Shown here piece after piece: positions 13,237-20,413 of a stretch of 20,413 nucleotides of DNA. The stretch is from contig DBXZ01000012.1 of the NCBI GenBank assembly GCA_002309795.1, positions 1 through 20,413 of the forward strand, written 5' to 3'. The notes beneath the pieces were generated by a model, which was not told where the DNA came from, searched no databases, and saw only the letters and a list, made by a program, of their open reading frames with translations. Position 1 is the first letter of the stretch, and each line of letters starts with the position of its first letter. The position numbers and the translations under genes were made by a program. Source of the DNA: Bacteroidales bacterium UBA1199 (lineage in GTDB: Bacteria > Bacteroidota > Bacteroidia > Bacteroidales > UBA932).

Positions 13237-15039
13237 ATGAAACGCAACGCCACAACCTTTGTCATTCTGCTGGCCGCCCTGCTGGCGACCGCCTGTCACA
13301 ACCCGATCAACCCCGGTTCGGGAGAGATTTCCGCCCCGCTTTATATCACGGTCGACGTGGAGTGCGAAGCGGGTACTACGCGCGGCTATATCGCCGCCAG
13401 TGAGACCGCCGTATCGAACCTGAACATTTTTCTCTATGACGAAGCCGCCGGACTGCTTCACAGCACCGGTTACTTCACTACTTTTGGAACCATCCGGTTC
13501 GACAATCTGGTCGAAGGCCGGCGATACCGAATTCTCGCACTGGCCAATACGGGCCGGAAAACCGCCTCGAACCGCCTGGCGCAGGCCCTTGAGATGCGCA
13601 TCGATACCGATGATGCGGCTTCGATTACCAACGGGGGCATCCCCATGGCCTGCGACGAGGGCATTACTTTCGGCGGCGACGGGGACGGCTATTCCCTGAG
13701 CCTGCACCTCAAACGGCTGCTGGCCCGTTATGCGCTCCGGCTGGACCTGAGCCGGATGGCGGGAGAACTGGAACTCCAAAGCGCCGAACTGCACAATGCG
13801 GCGGGGAGTGTGGCTCCCTGGCAGGAGGAATCGCGGGCGGAGACGGGCCATCTCTGCGACGGCGACCATCTGACCCGAACGGATCTGGACAATCTGGCCG
13901 GGGGCACCGCCGTGCGCCTGCTCATTCCCGAGAACATGCAGGGCGACCTGCTGGCAGACAACAACGACCCGTGGCAGAAAACACCCGATCAGCTCGGGGC
14001 CGCCGGCGATTGCTGTACCTATCTTGAAGTCAACGCTTTATACCGGTTTGAGGGAATAACCGTCAACGACCTTCGCTACCGGTTCTATCTGGGCGAAGAC
14101 AATATCCGAAACTTCGATATCCGTCGCAATACCTCTTATGTGGTCACCCTGTCACTGTCCGACACGAACGCCGTGATTGCCTCCTCCTGGAAGGTGTCGC
14201 GGGGCGAAGTGGAAGACAACCGGGTGCTGGCATTCGACCGGAAAAGTGACACCCTTCTCCAACACTCCTCCCTCGTCCGCAACCTGCTGCGGCAACCTGC
14301 TCCTTTCGGATACCGGCTGGTGGCGGGCGAGGGTTTCTCGGAGGCGGGACTCTCGTTCACGGACGATGGCTCCGGCGCCTGCCGGATTCATAGCGGAGGA
14401 ATCGACGGCCACTCCAGGACCGGCCGGCTCTGGGCAGTCAGCTGGGACGGCGCGCAGCGCGACAGCTGCGACATCACCATCATGAACTGGGATACCCTGC
14501 TGACCGTGCACACCGACCGGCCTGTGATGTGGGCGGGCGACACGGCCCTCCTGACCGCCACGATGTTCTTTGAGAACGACGGTTCCACACGCGACGTGAC
14601 CCGCCATGCGACGTGGAGCGTCAGCGGCAGTTCGGCCGCCTGGATAGCCGGCAGCGCGATCGGGCAGGATACCATCAAGGTCTATGGAGAATCGCTCGGC
14701 TCCGTCTCCGTAAACGCCTCGTACCTGAGGCGAAGCAGCTCGGTCCGGGAACTGGTCTCCACCCATGTCAGCGTCGGCTGCAACTGGCCGGATACCCTTA
14801 CTGTCCACGTGGGAGATACCCTTAAACCGGAGTGTTACGCCGTATTTGCCAGCGGAGATACCATCTACTCCAACAAGGAGTTCTCATGGCAGGAAAAGAA
14901 CCTGCGCCTGCTGGTTCCATTCGCTCCTGTCCCCTACGGCTGGTCAACAGCCGGCGAATCCGGAAGAGGAACCATCACCTTCACGCTCAGGCGGGATAAT
15001 TCTTTCAAAATCGTCAAGAACGTAGTCATTTTACCCTGA
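13237..15039 (+). CDS. Large fimbrillin-like lipoprotein (DUF4906-like) with C-terminal Ig-like repeats
   Basis: A 600-residue protein with a signal sequence ending in L-A-T-A-C (C20), hence a lipoprotein precursor. Residues about 30-320 look like Bacteroidetes fimbrillins: V-S-N-L-N-I-F-L-Y-D near the start, then FYLGEDNIRNFDIRRNTSYVVTLSL (about 287-311), which resembles the DUF4906/Mfa-type end of a fimbrillin domain. The remaining roughly 280 residues include two related Ig-like segments, each opening NW-(P)DTL-TV-H (about 416 and 514). Such long fimbrillins can sit at the pilus tip as adhesins, so this is a plausible tip or minor subunit. It is first in a five-gene run and ends 4 bp before the next ATG. 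Confidence 0.7.
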   Translation: MKRNATTFVILLAALLATACHNPINPGSGEISAPLYITVDVECEAGTTRGYIAASETAVSNLNIFLYDEAAGLLHSTGYFTTFGTIRFDNLVEGRRYRILALANTGRKTASNRLAQALEMRIDTDDAASITNGGIPMACDEGITFGGDGDGYSLSLHLKRLLARYALRLDLSRMAGELELQSAELHNAAGSVAPWQEESRAETGHLCDGDHLTRTDLDNLAGGTAVRLLIPENMQGDLLADNNDPWQKTPDQLGAAGDCCTYLEVNALYRFEGITVNDLRYRFYLGEDNIRNFDIRRNTSYVVTLSLSDTNAVIASSWKVSRGEVEDNRVLAFDRKSDTLLQHSSLVRNLLRQPAPFGYRLVAGEGFSEAGLSFTDDGSGACRIHSGGIDGHSRTGRLWAVSWDGAQRDSCDITIMNWDTLLTVHTDRPVMWAGDTALLTATMFFENDGSTRDVTRHATWSVSGSSAAWIAGSAIGQDTIKVYGESLGSVSVNASYLRRSSSVRELVSTHVSVGCNWPDTLTVHVGDTLKPECYAVFASGDTIYSNKEFSWQEKNLRLLVPFAPVPYGWSTAGESGRGTITFTLRRDNSFKIVKNVVILP

Positions 15040-15043
15040 TCCC

Positions 15044-15601
15044 ATGAAAAAACGATTTCTTTCCGCACTCCTGCTCCTGGCAGCTGCCCACACCATGAAC
15101 GCCCAGCAGTTGAGCGTAGCGACCAATGCGGTGGAATACCTCAACCTGGGTGCGATGAACGGCGAGGTGTCCGTATCGCTGGGCCGTCACCTGACGCTGG
15201 CAGCCGGAGCCGCCTACAACCCCTGGAACTTCGGTTCCGAAGAGAACGGCTACCTGCAGAACCGGCAGCGCAATTTCTCGCTGGGAATGCGCTACTGGCC
15301 CTGGCACGCCTATTCCGGCTGGTGGGTCGCTCTCAAGGGGCAGTATCAAGAGTATAATCGCGGCGGATTCTTCGGGAGCCAAAAGTCGGAAGAGGGCGAT
15401 GCCTGGGGAAGCGGACTGTCGTTCGGTTACGCCCTGATGCTCTCACGCCACTTCAACCTGGACTTCGGCGTGGGCGCCTGGGCTGGCAGAACCGCCTATA
15501 CCACCTATGCCTGCCCACGGTGCGGACGGGTTCTGGACAGCGGAAACAAGGCCTTCCTGAAGCCCGACGAGATGCGCGCCGCCATCGTATACGTCTTCTA
15601 A
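15044..15601 (+). CDS. DUF3575 outer-membrane beta-barrel-like protein
   Basis: A 185-residue protein with a signal peptide (MKKRFLSALLLLAAAHTMNA, cleavage after A20). Alternating-polarity strands follow: LSVATNAVEYLNLGAMNGEVSVSLGRHLTL, RNFSLGMRYWPW and LMLSRHFNLDFGVGAWAG. The sequence ends in aromatic F, typical of outer-membrane barrels. It matches DUF3575, a family repeatedly found inside Bacteroidetes type V fimbrial operons and of unknown exact role. A C-P-R-C-G pair of cysteines lies near residue 155. Four bp separate it from the upstream gene and 15 bp from the next, so it is certainly in the operon. Confidence 0.82.
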   Translation: MKKRFLSALLLLAAAHTMNAQQLSVATNAVEYLNLGAMNGEVSVSLGRHLTLAAGAAYNPWNFGSEENGYLQNRQRNFSLGMRYWPWHAYSGWWVALKGQYQEYNRGGFFGSQKSEEGDAWGSGLSFGYALMLSRHFNLDFGVGAWAGRTAYTTYACPRCGRVLDSGNKAFLKPDEMRAAIVYVF

Positions 15602-15616
15602 TTCAATATCTTTTCA

Positions 15617-17452
15617 ATGAAACGCCTGATACTCCCTCTCCTCGCCGCAGGATTGATGATGGCTGCATTCAGCTGCTCCACCCAGCAGAAGCTGCAACAT
15701 GTCCGGAAAGCCGGACTGAAGGCGTCGCTGGCGGTCAGTCCACGGCCCGACCGGTCGCCCTACGCGATCGACACCACTTCGCACAGCGGTGACACCCTGA
15801 TCGTCAAGAACGCGGAGGGCAAGGACATCTTTATCATGAAGGCCATTCGCGACGAGGAGACGGGAGAAATGGTGGCCACGGACGTCCTCAACGCCGCCGT
15901 GGTCTCGGCCACCTTCCGCAACGTGGCGGAACGGGGCGGGCGGATCGTAATCGATTTCCGCATCACCGTGCCCGCCGTGATGACCGACAGCCGCTGGCAG
16001 ATGCGGCTCCAGCCCGTGGCGCTGCTGCCCGGCGAACGCCTCCCGCTCGACGAGGTGGTGGTGACCGGCGAGAGTTTCCGCAAAGAACAGCTGCGCGGTT
16101 ACCGGCAATACGAACGGTATCTGGGCACGCTGGTCAGCGATCCGCAGCAGTTTATCCGCCAGGGGCAGCTCTCGCTCTTTGAAGAGCGCTACGGTGATGA
16201 AGATAATGATTTAACACTCAATGAAATACGAGAGCACTACACCGACCGCCTCCGTCGGAAACGGAACGACCGCCGCGTGGCCAACCGGGAGAAAGTGTTT
16301 GCCCGCTACGTCAAAACCCCGCTCAACGAAGAGGGCGAACGGATCGACACGCTCTTCAACGGTGCATCCGAACTCTTTACCTATGATTACTCGCAGGAGA
16401 TCCTGGCCCGGCCGGGACTTCGCAAGCTGTATGTGGTGGTTTCGGGCGGCATCTACGACGGCGAGCGGAAGTGCTACACCATCCCGGAGGGGGACTCCAT
16501 TGCCTTCTACGTCAGTTCGCTCGGCACCCTGGTGGACAGCGAAGAGCGCTACCTGACACGGGTGATCTCGCGGCGCGTGGAGACGGAGGCCTCCTGCCGG
16601 GTGGCCTTCCCGGGCGGAAGCAGCGACCTGCAGCGGAATCTGGATCGGAACGGCGCGGAACTCGACAGTATCCGCGACAGGGTGGTCCGGCTGCTGGCAG
16701 AAGAGGACTTCGTGGTAGATTCCGTCATCACGGTCGCAACCGCGTCGCCCGAGGGAAGCTGGCCGCTCAACGAACGGCTCTCCCGCGCCCGCGGCCTCCG
16801 GGTGAACGACTATCTCCGCACTGCGCTGGCCGGACACGCCGATTCTGCCCAATTCATCTCGCGCAGCTGTGCGGAGGACTGGCCGAAACTGGCCCAACTC
16901 GTGGCAACCGATTCCATCCTTACAGCGCGCGACAAGCGACTCTTTGCCAAGCGGATGGAGATTGCGGATCCGGACCGGCGCGAAGCCGCCATGCAGCGCG
17001 ATCCCTCCTACCGTTACCTACGCAACACGCTCTATCCCCAGCTGCGCGCCGTACGGTTCGATTTCCATCTGCACCGCCGGGGCATGCAGCAGGATACGCT
17101 GCTGACCTCGGTCGTGGACAGCAACTATATGGCCGGCGTGCAGGCCATCCGCGACGGAGCGTACCAGCAGGCCGCGGAACGGCTCGGACGCTACCGGGAC
17201 TACAACACCGCGGTGGCCTACTGCTCGCTGGGCAAAAACCATACGGCCAAAGCCATCCTGGAACAGCTGGAACAGACGCCCAAGGTGGAATACATGCTGG
17301 CCATTATCAACTCCCGACTGGGCCATGACAAGGCTGCCATCCAGCATTACGTACTCGCCTGCGAGAAGAATCCCGCCTACCTGCACCGGGGCAACCTGGA
17401 TCCGGAAATCGCTTCGCTGATCCGCAAATATCAACTTGACAATCTGTTTTAA
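15617..17452 (+). CDS. Fimbrial-operon lipoprotein with OmpA-like and TPR-like regions (DUF3868-like)
   Basis: A 611-residue protein with an F-S-C lipobox at C20. The N-terminal part (about 105-155: RIVIDFRITVPAVM, then LQPVALLPGE and LDEVVVTGE) resembles the DUF3868 type of fimbria-associated proteins. Residues about 345-405 are OmpA-C-like: TASPEG (375-380), N385, LSRARG (388-393), although the Asp of the usual T-D-x-x-G motif is missing. The last 110 residues (about 500-600) form repeated helical pairs resembling TPRs. It may tether the fimbrial assembly to the cell envelope. Family names are from remembered signatures, and the OmpA-like call is the firmest. Confidence 0.7.
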   Translation: MKRLILPLLAAGLMMAAFSCSTQQKLQHVRKAGLKASLAVSPRPDRSPYAIDTTSHSGDTLIVKNAEGKDIFIMKAIRDEETGEMVATDVLNAAVVSATFRNVAERGGRIVIDFRITVPAVMTDSRWQMRLQPVALLPGERLPLDEVVVTGESFRKEQLRGYRQYERYLGTLVSDPQQFIRQGQLSLFEERYGDEDNDLTLNEIREHYTDRLRRKRNDRRVANREKVFARYVKTPLNEEGERIDTLFNGASELFTYDYSQEILARPGLRKLYVVVSGGIYDGERKCYTIPEGDSIAFYVSSLGTLVDSEERYLTRVISRRVETEASCRVAFPGGSSDLQRNLDRNGAELDSIRDRVVRLLAEEDFVVDSVITVATASPEGSWPLNERLSRARGLRVNDYLRTALAGHADSAQFISRSCAEDWPKLAQLVATDSILTARDKRLFAKRMEIADPDRREAAMQRDPSYRYLRNTLYPQLRAVRFDFHLHRRGMQQDTLLTSVVDSNYMAGVQAIRDGAYQQAAERLGRYRDYNTAVAYCSLGKNHTAKAILEQLEQTPKVEYMLAIINSRLGHDKAAIQHYVLACEKNPAYLHRGNLDPEIASLIRKYQLDNLF

Positions 17453-17500
17453 CAACCCTTATATCCTATTCATTATCAACCCAACAAAACTTGTTCATCT

Positions 17501-18559
17501 ATGAAGAAAAGACTTCTTTTCGGATGGGCTGCCGCAGTGGCAGTCCTCCTCACCGGCGCCTGCAACCGGATGCCGGAACCCGCCACGGACCCCGAAACCG
17601 GATTCATGATTGTCAAACCGGTCGTGCTGGGCGAGAATGTATCCACCCGAACCTCCGGAACCGATGTGGTTGGCAAAGAGGCTACCATCACCAGTGCCCA
17701 GCTGCTGATCTTCGATTCGGCCGGACATCTCGAACACTATGCCATCATCCCGGGCGGCAGTACCGGCGTTCCCGTCCAGCTGCGCGTCGGATCGATGAAG
17801 GCCTGGATCGTGGCGAACGGTCCCAATCTCTCCGCCATCAAGACGGAAAGCGCACTGACCGCCACGGTGCTCGAACTGTCAACCTACAACGATCCCTCGA
17901 CGGATTTCGTGATGGCAGGCAGCAACACCTGTACCGTGACCGCTTCCAACACGGCGGACTGCACGGTTGAAATCAGCCGACTGGTGGCGCGCGTCACGCT
18001 CAAGAACCTGACCAACAACCTGCCGGCCGCTTACGGGGCCATCTCGGTCAACTACGTGATGCTGGAGAATGTCGTGAACCAGTGCCGGATTGACGGACAG
18101 ACAACCGGTCTTTCCTGGTACAACCCGATGGGCCGCCCGACCGAAAGTCCGCTGGTAGCCGCACACATTGTCAATCCGCCGACCTACCAGGCCGATTCTC
18201 CCCAGCTAACGTTCCAGACGCTCGGCTCGAATTCGTCGCTGGCCAAAGGAAGCAGTTTCACCACGCCGCTGCGCTTCTATGCCTATCCGAACAGCACGGC
18301 AACGGACCAGACCGGGTTCTCCACCACCTTCAGCGCACGTTACACAAGACTGGTCATCAAGGCGACAATTGACGGCGGGACCTATTACTATCCTATCTCC
18401 ATTCCGGCACTGGCGCGCAACAAATGCTATGATGTCAGCGTAACCCTTGTAGGACTTGGCTCGAGCGATCCTGACGTTCCCGTGGCCAAGGGTTCCTTCA
18501 ACGCCTCATTCACCGTCAAATCCTGGGTTTCCGGGTCTGAAATCATCGAATCCATCTAA
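17501..18559 (+). CDS. FimA/Mfa1-like major fimbrillin
   Basis: A 352-residue lipoprotein precursor (signal ending T-G-A-C, C21). The N-terminal domain carries VVLGENVSTRTSGTD. R50 is at the position where type V fimbrillins are trimmed by an arginine-specific protease before strand-exchange polymerisation, and ITSAQLLIFDSAGHLEHY is the typical next strand. The C-terminal end SFTVKSWVSGSEIIESI resembles the fimbrillin terminal strand. The size is right for a stalk subunit. A 48-bp AT-rich spacer before it is the longest gap within the operon and might allow separate control of stalk expression, although I see no TAnnTTTG box there. Confidence 0.8.
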   Translation: MKKRLLFGWAAAVAVLLTGACNRMPEPATDPETGFMIVKPVVLGENVSTRTSGTDVVGKEATITSAQLLIFDSAGHLEHYAIIPGGSTGVPVQLRVGSMKAWIVANGPNLSAIKTESALTATVLELSTYNDPSTDFVMAGSNTCTVTASNTADCTVEISRLVARVTLKNLTNNLPAAYGAISVNYVMLENVVNQCRIDGQTTGLSWYNPMGRPTESPLVAAHIVNPPTYQADSPQLTFQTLGSNSSLAKGSSFTTPLRFYAYPNSTATDQTGFSTTFSARYTRLVIKATIDGGTYYYPISIPALARNKCYDVSVTLVGLGSSDPDVPVAKGSFNASFTVKSWVSGSEIIESI

Positions 18560-18580
18560 TCCTTATCTGTTACAACCGTC

Positions 18581-19381
18581 ATGAAAAAACCGTTTTTGCC
18601 GCTGGCTCTCTTCCTGATGCTGCAGGCCTGCTCCGTCAAGGAGGATCGCGGGCCATGCCCCTGCCTGATGAGCATCATCACCGCAGAGGCCTTTGCACCG
18701 GTTGCCGAAGACCCTGATACCGAATGGAAACTGACCTTGACCGGATTTGCCGAAGAGGGGAAGATCGTAGAAGAATGTTTCAGCCCGGAGAGAGTGCAAG
18801 ATACGCTGGAATTACCGGTCAAGAAGGGAGAGCTGGTCGTAACGGCCTGGCTGACCGAAACCGACACCCCGGTTTCGGACGGACGCTGGATCATTCCGGC
18901 CGGGGAACAGGCACATGCCTTCTTCGCCTGCCGGGATACAGTGGACGCCAGCGGTGAAACGGTTTGTTGCCGGCTGCAGCCGCACAAACACTATTCGACA
19001 ATCACGCTGATGGACGCAGGCGGTACCGGGGAACCTTTCAGCGGGCGGACCCTGATAGTTCGAGGGCGCTCCTGCGGGCTGGACCTGGCCACGATGCAAC
19101 CCGTCGAGGGTACTTTTGAATGTCTGGCAGCAGCCTCCGAGACGCTTTCAGGACGGGGATTCCAAGTACGGATTCCCCGTCAGGAAGCGCCATCGCTGGA
19201 GCTGGAATTGATTCCGGAAGAGGCTGGAATCGCCACCTCCCGGCTTACCCTGGGCGAAGTGCTCTTCGCACAGCCCTTTACACCGGCGGATGAGGATCTG
19301 CCCGACTATATCGTCTGGCTTTCCACAACCGGTCCCTCCGCCACCGTATCGTCCGTCATCACCGTCAGGCCTTGGAAATGA
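18581..19381 (+). CDS. Mfa2/FimB-family fimbrial anchor lipoprotein
   Basis: A 266-residue lipoprotein with lipobox L-Q-A-C (C17) directly followed by SVKEDRGPCPCLMSI, the C-x(4-5)-D-R-x-x-C-P-C pattern characteristic of the FimB/Mfa2 anchor family. These proteins stay lipid-anchored in the outer membrane, begin fimbria polymerisation and limit length. Two similar halves (about 25-140 and 140-266) fit the family's two-domain beta fold. It is the last gene of the fimbrial operon, 21 bp after the stalk gene, the usual order fimA-fimB or mfa1-mfa2. Confidence 0.82.
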   Translation: MKKPFLPLALFLMLQACSVKEDRGPCPCLMSIITAEAFAPVAEDPDTEWKLTLTGFAEEGKIVEECFSPERVQDTLELPVKKGELVVTAWLTETDTPVSDGRWIIPAGEQAHAFFACRDTVDASGETVCCRLQPHKHYSTITLMDAGGTGEPFSGRTLIVRGRSCGLDLATMQPVEGTFECLAAASETLSGRGFQVRIPRQEAPSLELELIPEEAGIATSRLTLGEVLFAQPFTPADEDLPDYIVWLSTTGPSATVSSVITVRPWK

Positions 19382-19391
19382 TTTAATTTGC

Positions 19392-19399
19392 TACCTTTG
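19392..19399 (+). promoter_or_regulatory. -7 promoter core for the acyltransferase gene
   Basis: TACCTTTG matches TAnnTTTG and lies 19 bp before the ATG at 19419, right after the end of the fimbrial operon (19381). A TTGG at 19372-19375 is slightly too close (16 bp) to be an ideal -33 box. Confidence 0.55.
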
Positions 19400-19418
19400 T
19401 GCTTTCGTACTGAAAACT

Positions 19419-20237
19419 ATGCTTAAGAACGAATCCACACTGGTCAACGCAGCGGATATCGTGGCCCGGGCCACCGGCGGCAAAAAGTTGCCCAAACCGC
19501 TTTTCAAGCTCGCCAAAAAGATACTGCACGAAGACGATTTCAACGAGTACTTCGTCACCGACAAACTGGGTTATGAATTTGCCGAAGGCTTCATGGAGCA
19601 TATCGGCGCAACGTGCGAAGTGATCGGCGCGGAGAACATTCCCGCGGAAGGACGCTTCACCTTCGCCTTCAACCATCCTTACGGCATGCTGGACGCCATC
19701 CAGTCCCTGGCCTACCTGGGACGGAAATATGACGGCAACATCGTGCTGCCGGCCAACGACCTGACAACCATCTTCAAGCAGGTGCAGGAGTATTTCGTGC
19801 CGGTCAACCGGATCGGCGCCCAGGCCCGCGATCTGAGCCGCCTGATGGAAGAAGCGTTCGAGGGGCCGCGCCAGATGCTGATTTTCCCGGCGGCCACCTG
19901 CTCGCGCCGGATCAACGGCGTGATTCAGGATTATCCCTGGACCAAGACCTTCATCACCAAGTCGCGCAGTTCGCAGCGCGACATCATCCCGGTCTGGTTC
20001 TCCGGCCGGAACTCCAGGCGGTTCTACCGGATTGACTGGTGGTGCACCAAACTGCACATCAAGTTCAACGTGGCCATGTTCACGCTGGCCAGCGAGCTGT
20101 TCAAACAGCGCGGTAATCATTTCAAAATGGTGTTCGGCAAGCCGATTCCCTGGCAGACCTTTACCAAAGACCGCAAGGATGCGGAATGGGCAGCCTGGGT
20201 GCGGGATAAGGTCTACGAGCTGAAACAGGAAGATTAA
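19419..20237 (+). CDS. LPLAT-superfamily acyltransferase
   Basis: A 272-residue protein of the lysophospholipid acyltransferase superfamily. The catalytic block is FAFNHPYGMLDAI (about 86-98), with the N-H-P-x-G-x-L-D form common in Bacteroidetes members. The acceptor-site block FPAATCSRRINGVIQDYPW (about 155-173) and FSGRNSRRFYRI (about 189-200) follow in the expected order. It is probably a peripheral inner-membrane enzyme acylating a glycerolipid, aminolipid or related acceptor. The substrate cannot be assigned. ATG 19419 is chosen because it follows a promoter core at 19392 and starts the conserved part, and the longer frame would run back into the fimbrial gene. Confidence 0.8.
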   Translation: MLKNESTLVNAADIVARATGGKKLPKPLFKLAKKILHEDDFNEYFVTDKLGYEFAEGFMEHIGATCEVIGAENIPAEGRFTFAFNHPYGMLDAIQSLAYLGRKYDGNIVLPANDLTTIFKQVQEYFVPVNRIGAQARDLSRLMEEAFEGPRQMLIFPAATCSRRINGVIQDYPWTKTFITKSRSSQRDIIPVWFSGRNSRRFYRIDWWCTKLHIKFNVAMFTLASELFKQRGNHFKMVFGKPIPWQTFTKDRKDAEWAAWVRDKVYELKQED

Positions 20238-20250
20238 TCCCGGCGGGATT
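20236..20250 (+). terminator. Possible weak terminator after the acyltransferase gene
   Basis: AATCCC and GGGATT form a 6-bp stem with a GGC loop that begins within the stop codon. The following TATCTAT is only loosely T-rich, so termination would be partial. Confidence 0.35.
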
Positions 20251-20263
20251 TATCTATAAAAAA

Positions 20264-20294
20264 TTTGGAGATTCAAAAAATCGCCGTATCTTTG
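20264..20294 (+). promoter_or_regulatory. Consensus promoter of the tRNA transcript
   Basis: TTTG (20264-20267), exactly 19 bp, then TATCTTTG (20287-20294) is a perfect match to the Bacteroidetes promoter consensus and the best in the window. Transcription should start near 20301, about 90 nt before the tRNA. Confidence 0.9.
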
Positions 20295-20300
20295 CAATCC

Positions 20301-20391
20301 CAATCGCGGAGTTGCCGAGCAAGGCGAGCGAAAAGAAAGCTTGCTTTTCCGAGCCGCAGCCGGCAAACCTGCGAAAAATTGGAAATTTTTC
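20301..20391 (+). other. Folded leader between promoter and tRNA
   Basis: This stretch carries nested complementarity: TTGCCG (20312-20317) with CGGCAA (20361-20366), GGC with GCC, and GAAAAG (20330-20335) with CTTTTC (20344-20349). A 10-bp hairpin of GCGAAAAATT type (20371-20393, loop GGA) has a 3' arm that overlaps the first two bases of the tRNA. It is removed during 5' maturation if the tRNA is processed normally. No open reading frame is apparent. Confidence 0.5.
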
Positions 20392-20413
20392 GCGGAAATA
20401 GCTCAGTTGGTAG
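20392..20413 (+). tRNA. 5' part of a tRNA, probably tRNA-Gly
   Basis: The last 22 bases read GCGGAAATAGCTCAGTTGGTAG: a 7-base acceptor arm, U8-A9-like TA, D-stem GCTC and D-loop AGTTGGTAG, which is the canonical start of an elongator tRNA. The anticodon is beyond the window. Bacteroidetes tRNA-Gly(GCC) genes commonly begin this way, hence the tentative identity. Confidence 0.85.

Noticed and set aside
20305..20370. Possible degenerate tRNA (GCGGAGTTGCCGAGC-like D-arm) in the leader
   Set aside because: The beginning resembles a class II tRNA, but no anticodon arm, T arm or matching acceptor 3' strand follows.

Overview
The window looks like chromosomal DNA from a GC-rich member of the Bacteroidales. 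The evidence is the protein families (type V/Mfa-Fim fimbrial proteins, DUF4270, DUF4294, DUF3098, DUF3575), the repeated Bacteroidetes-type promoter core TAnnTTTG ahead of genes, the scarcity of classical Shine-Dalgarno sites, and GC-rich genes separated by AT-rich spacers. An Alistipes/Rikenellaceae-like gut or animal-associated organism would fit, but that is inference.

Left end (1-1300, minus strand). rplP, rpmC and the first codons of rpsQ form the start of a ribosomal-protein operon. Its own consensus promoter and a folded leader lie directly upstream, where rpsC and the rest of the S10 cluster would normally be. Further upstream is a gene-free stretch of about 730 bp. It holds a TAnnTTTG promoter core, a multi-hairpin region closed by a perfect 11-bp stem, and two intrinsic terminators in series. 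This looks like an independent structured non-coding RNA of roughly 385 nt, and it is the most interesting unexplained feature of the window.

1394-3896 (minus): a GltS-type sodium/glutamate symporter and an M19 dipeptidase lipoprotein, 1 nt apart. 3957-4649 (plus): a secreted DUF4294 protein whose 3' end overlaps, tail to tail, an envelope operon. 4556-7240 (minus): that operon, ftsX - DUF3098 - uppP - lpxH-like, joining divisome signalling, lipid-carrier recycling and lipid A synthesis. 7315-9670 (plus): a glycogen-synthase-like protein reduced to the N-terminal domain, overlapping a DUF4270 lipoprotein with a Gly/Tyr-rich insert. 9698-12934 (minus): acpP, fabF and a C69-family peptidase.

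13237-19381 (plus): a five-gene type V fimbria locus. It encodes a large DUF4906-like fimbrillin with tandem Ig-like repeats (possible tip or adhesin), a DUF3575 outer-membrane protein, an OmpA/TPR lipoprotein, a FimA/Mfa1-like stalk fimbrillin and an Mfa2/FimB-type anchor. 19419-20237 (plus): an LPLAT-family acyltransferase. The window ends with a perfect TTTG-N19-TATCTTTG promoter, a folded leader of about 90 nt and the 5' part of a tRNA, probably tRNA-Gly.

Together the genes are housekeeping and envelope functions plus one surface-adhesion locus. I saw no CRISPR array, insertion sequence, phage gene or integrase.
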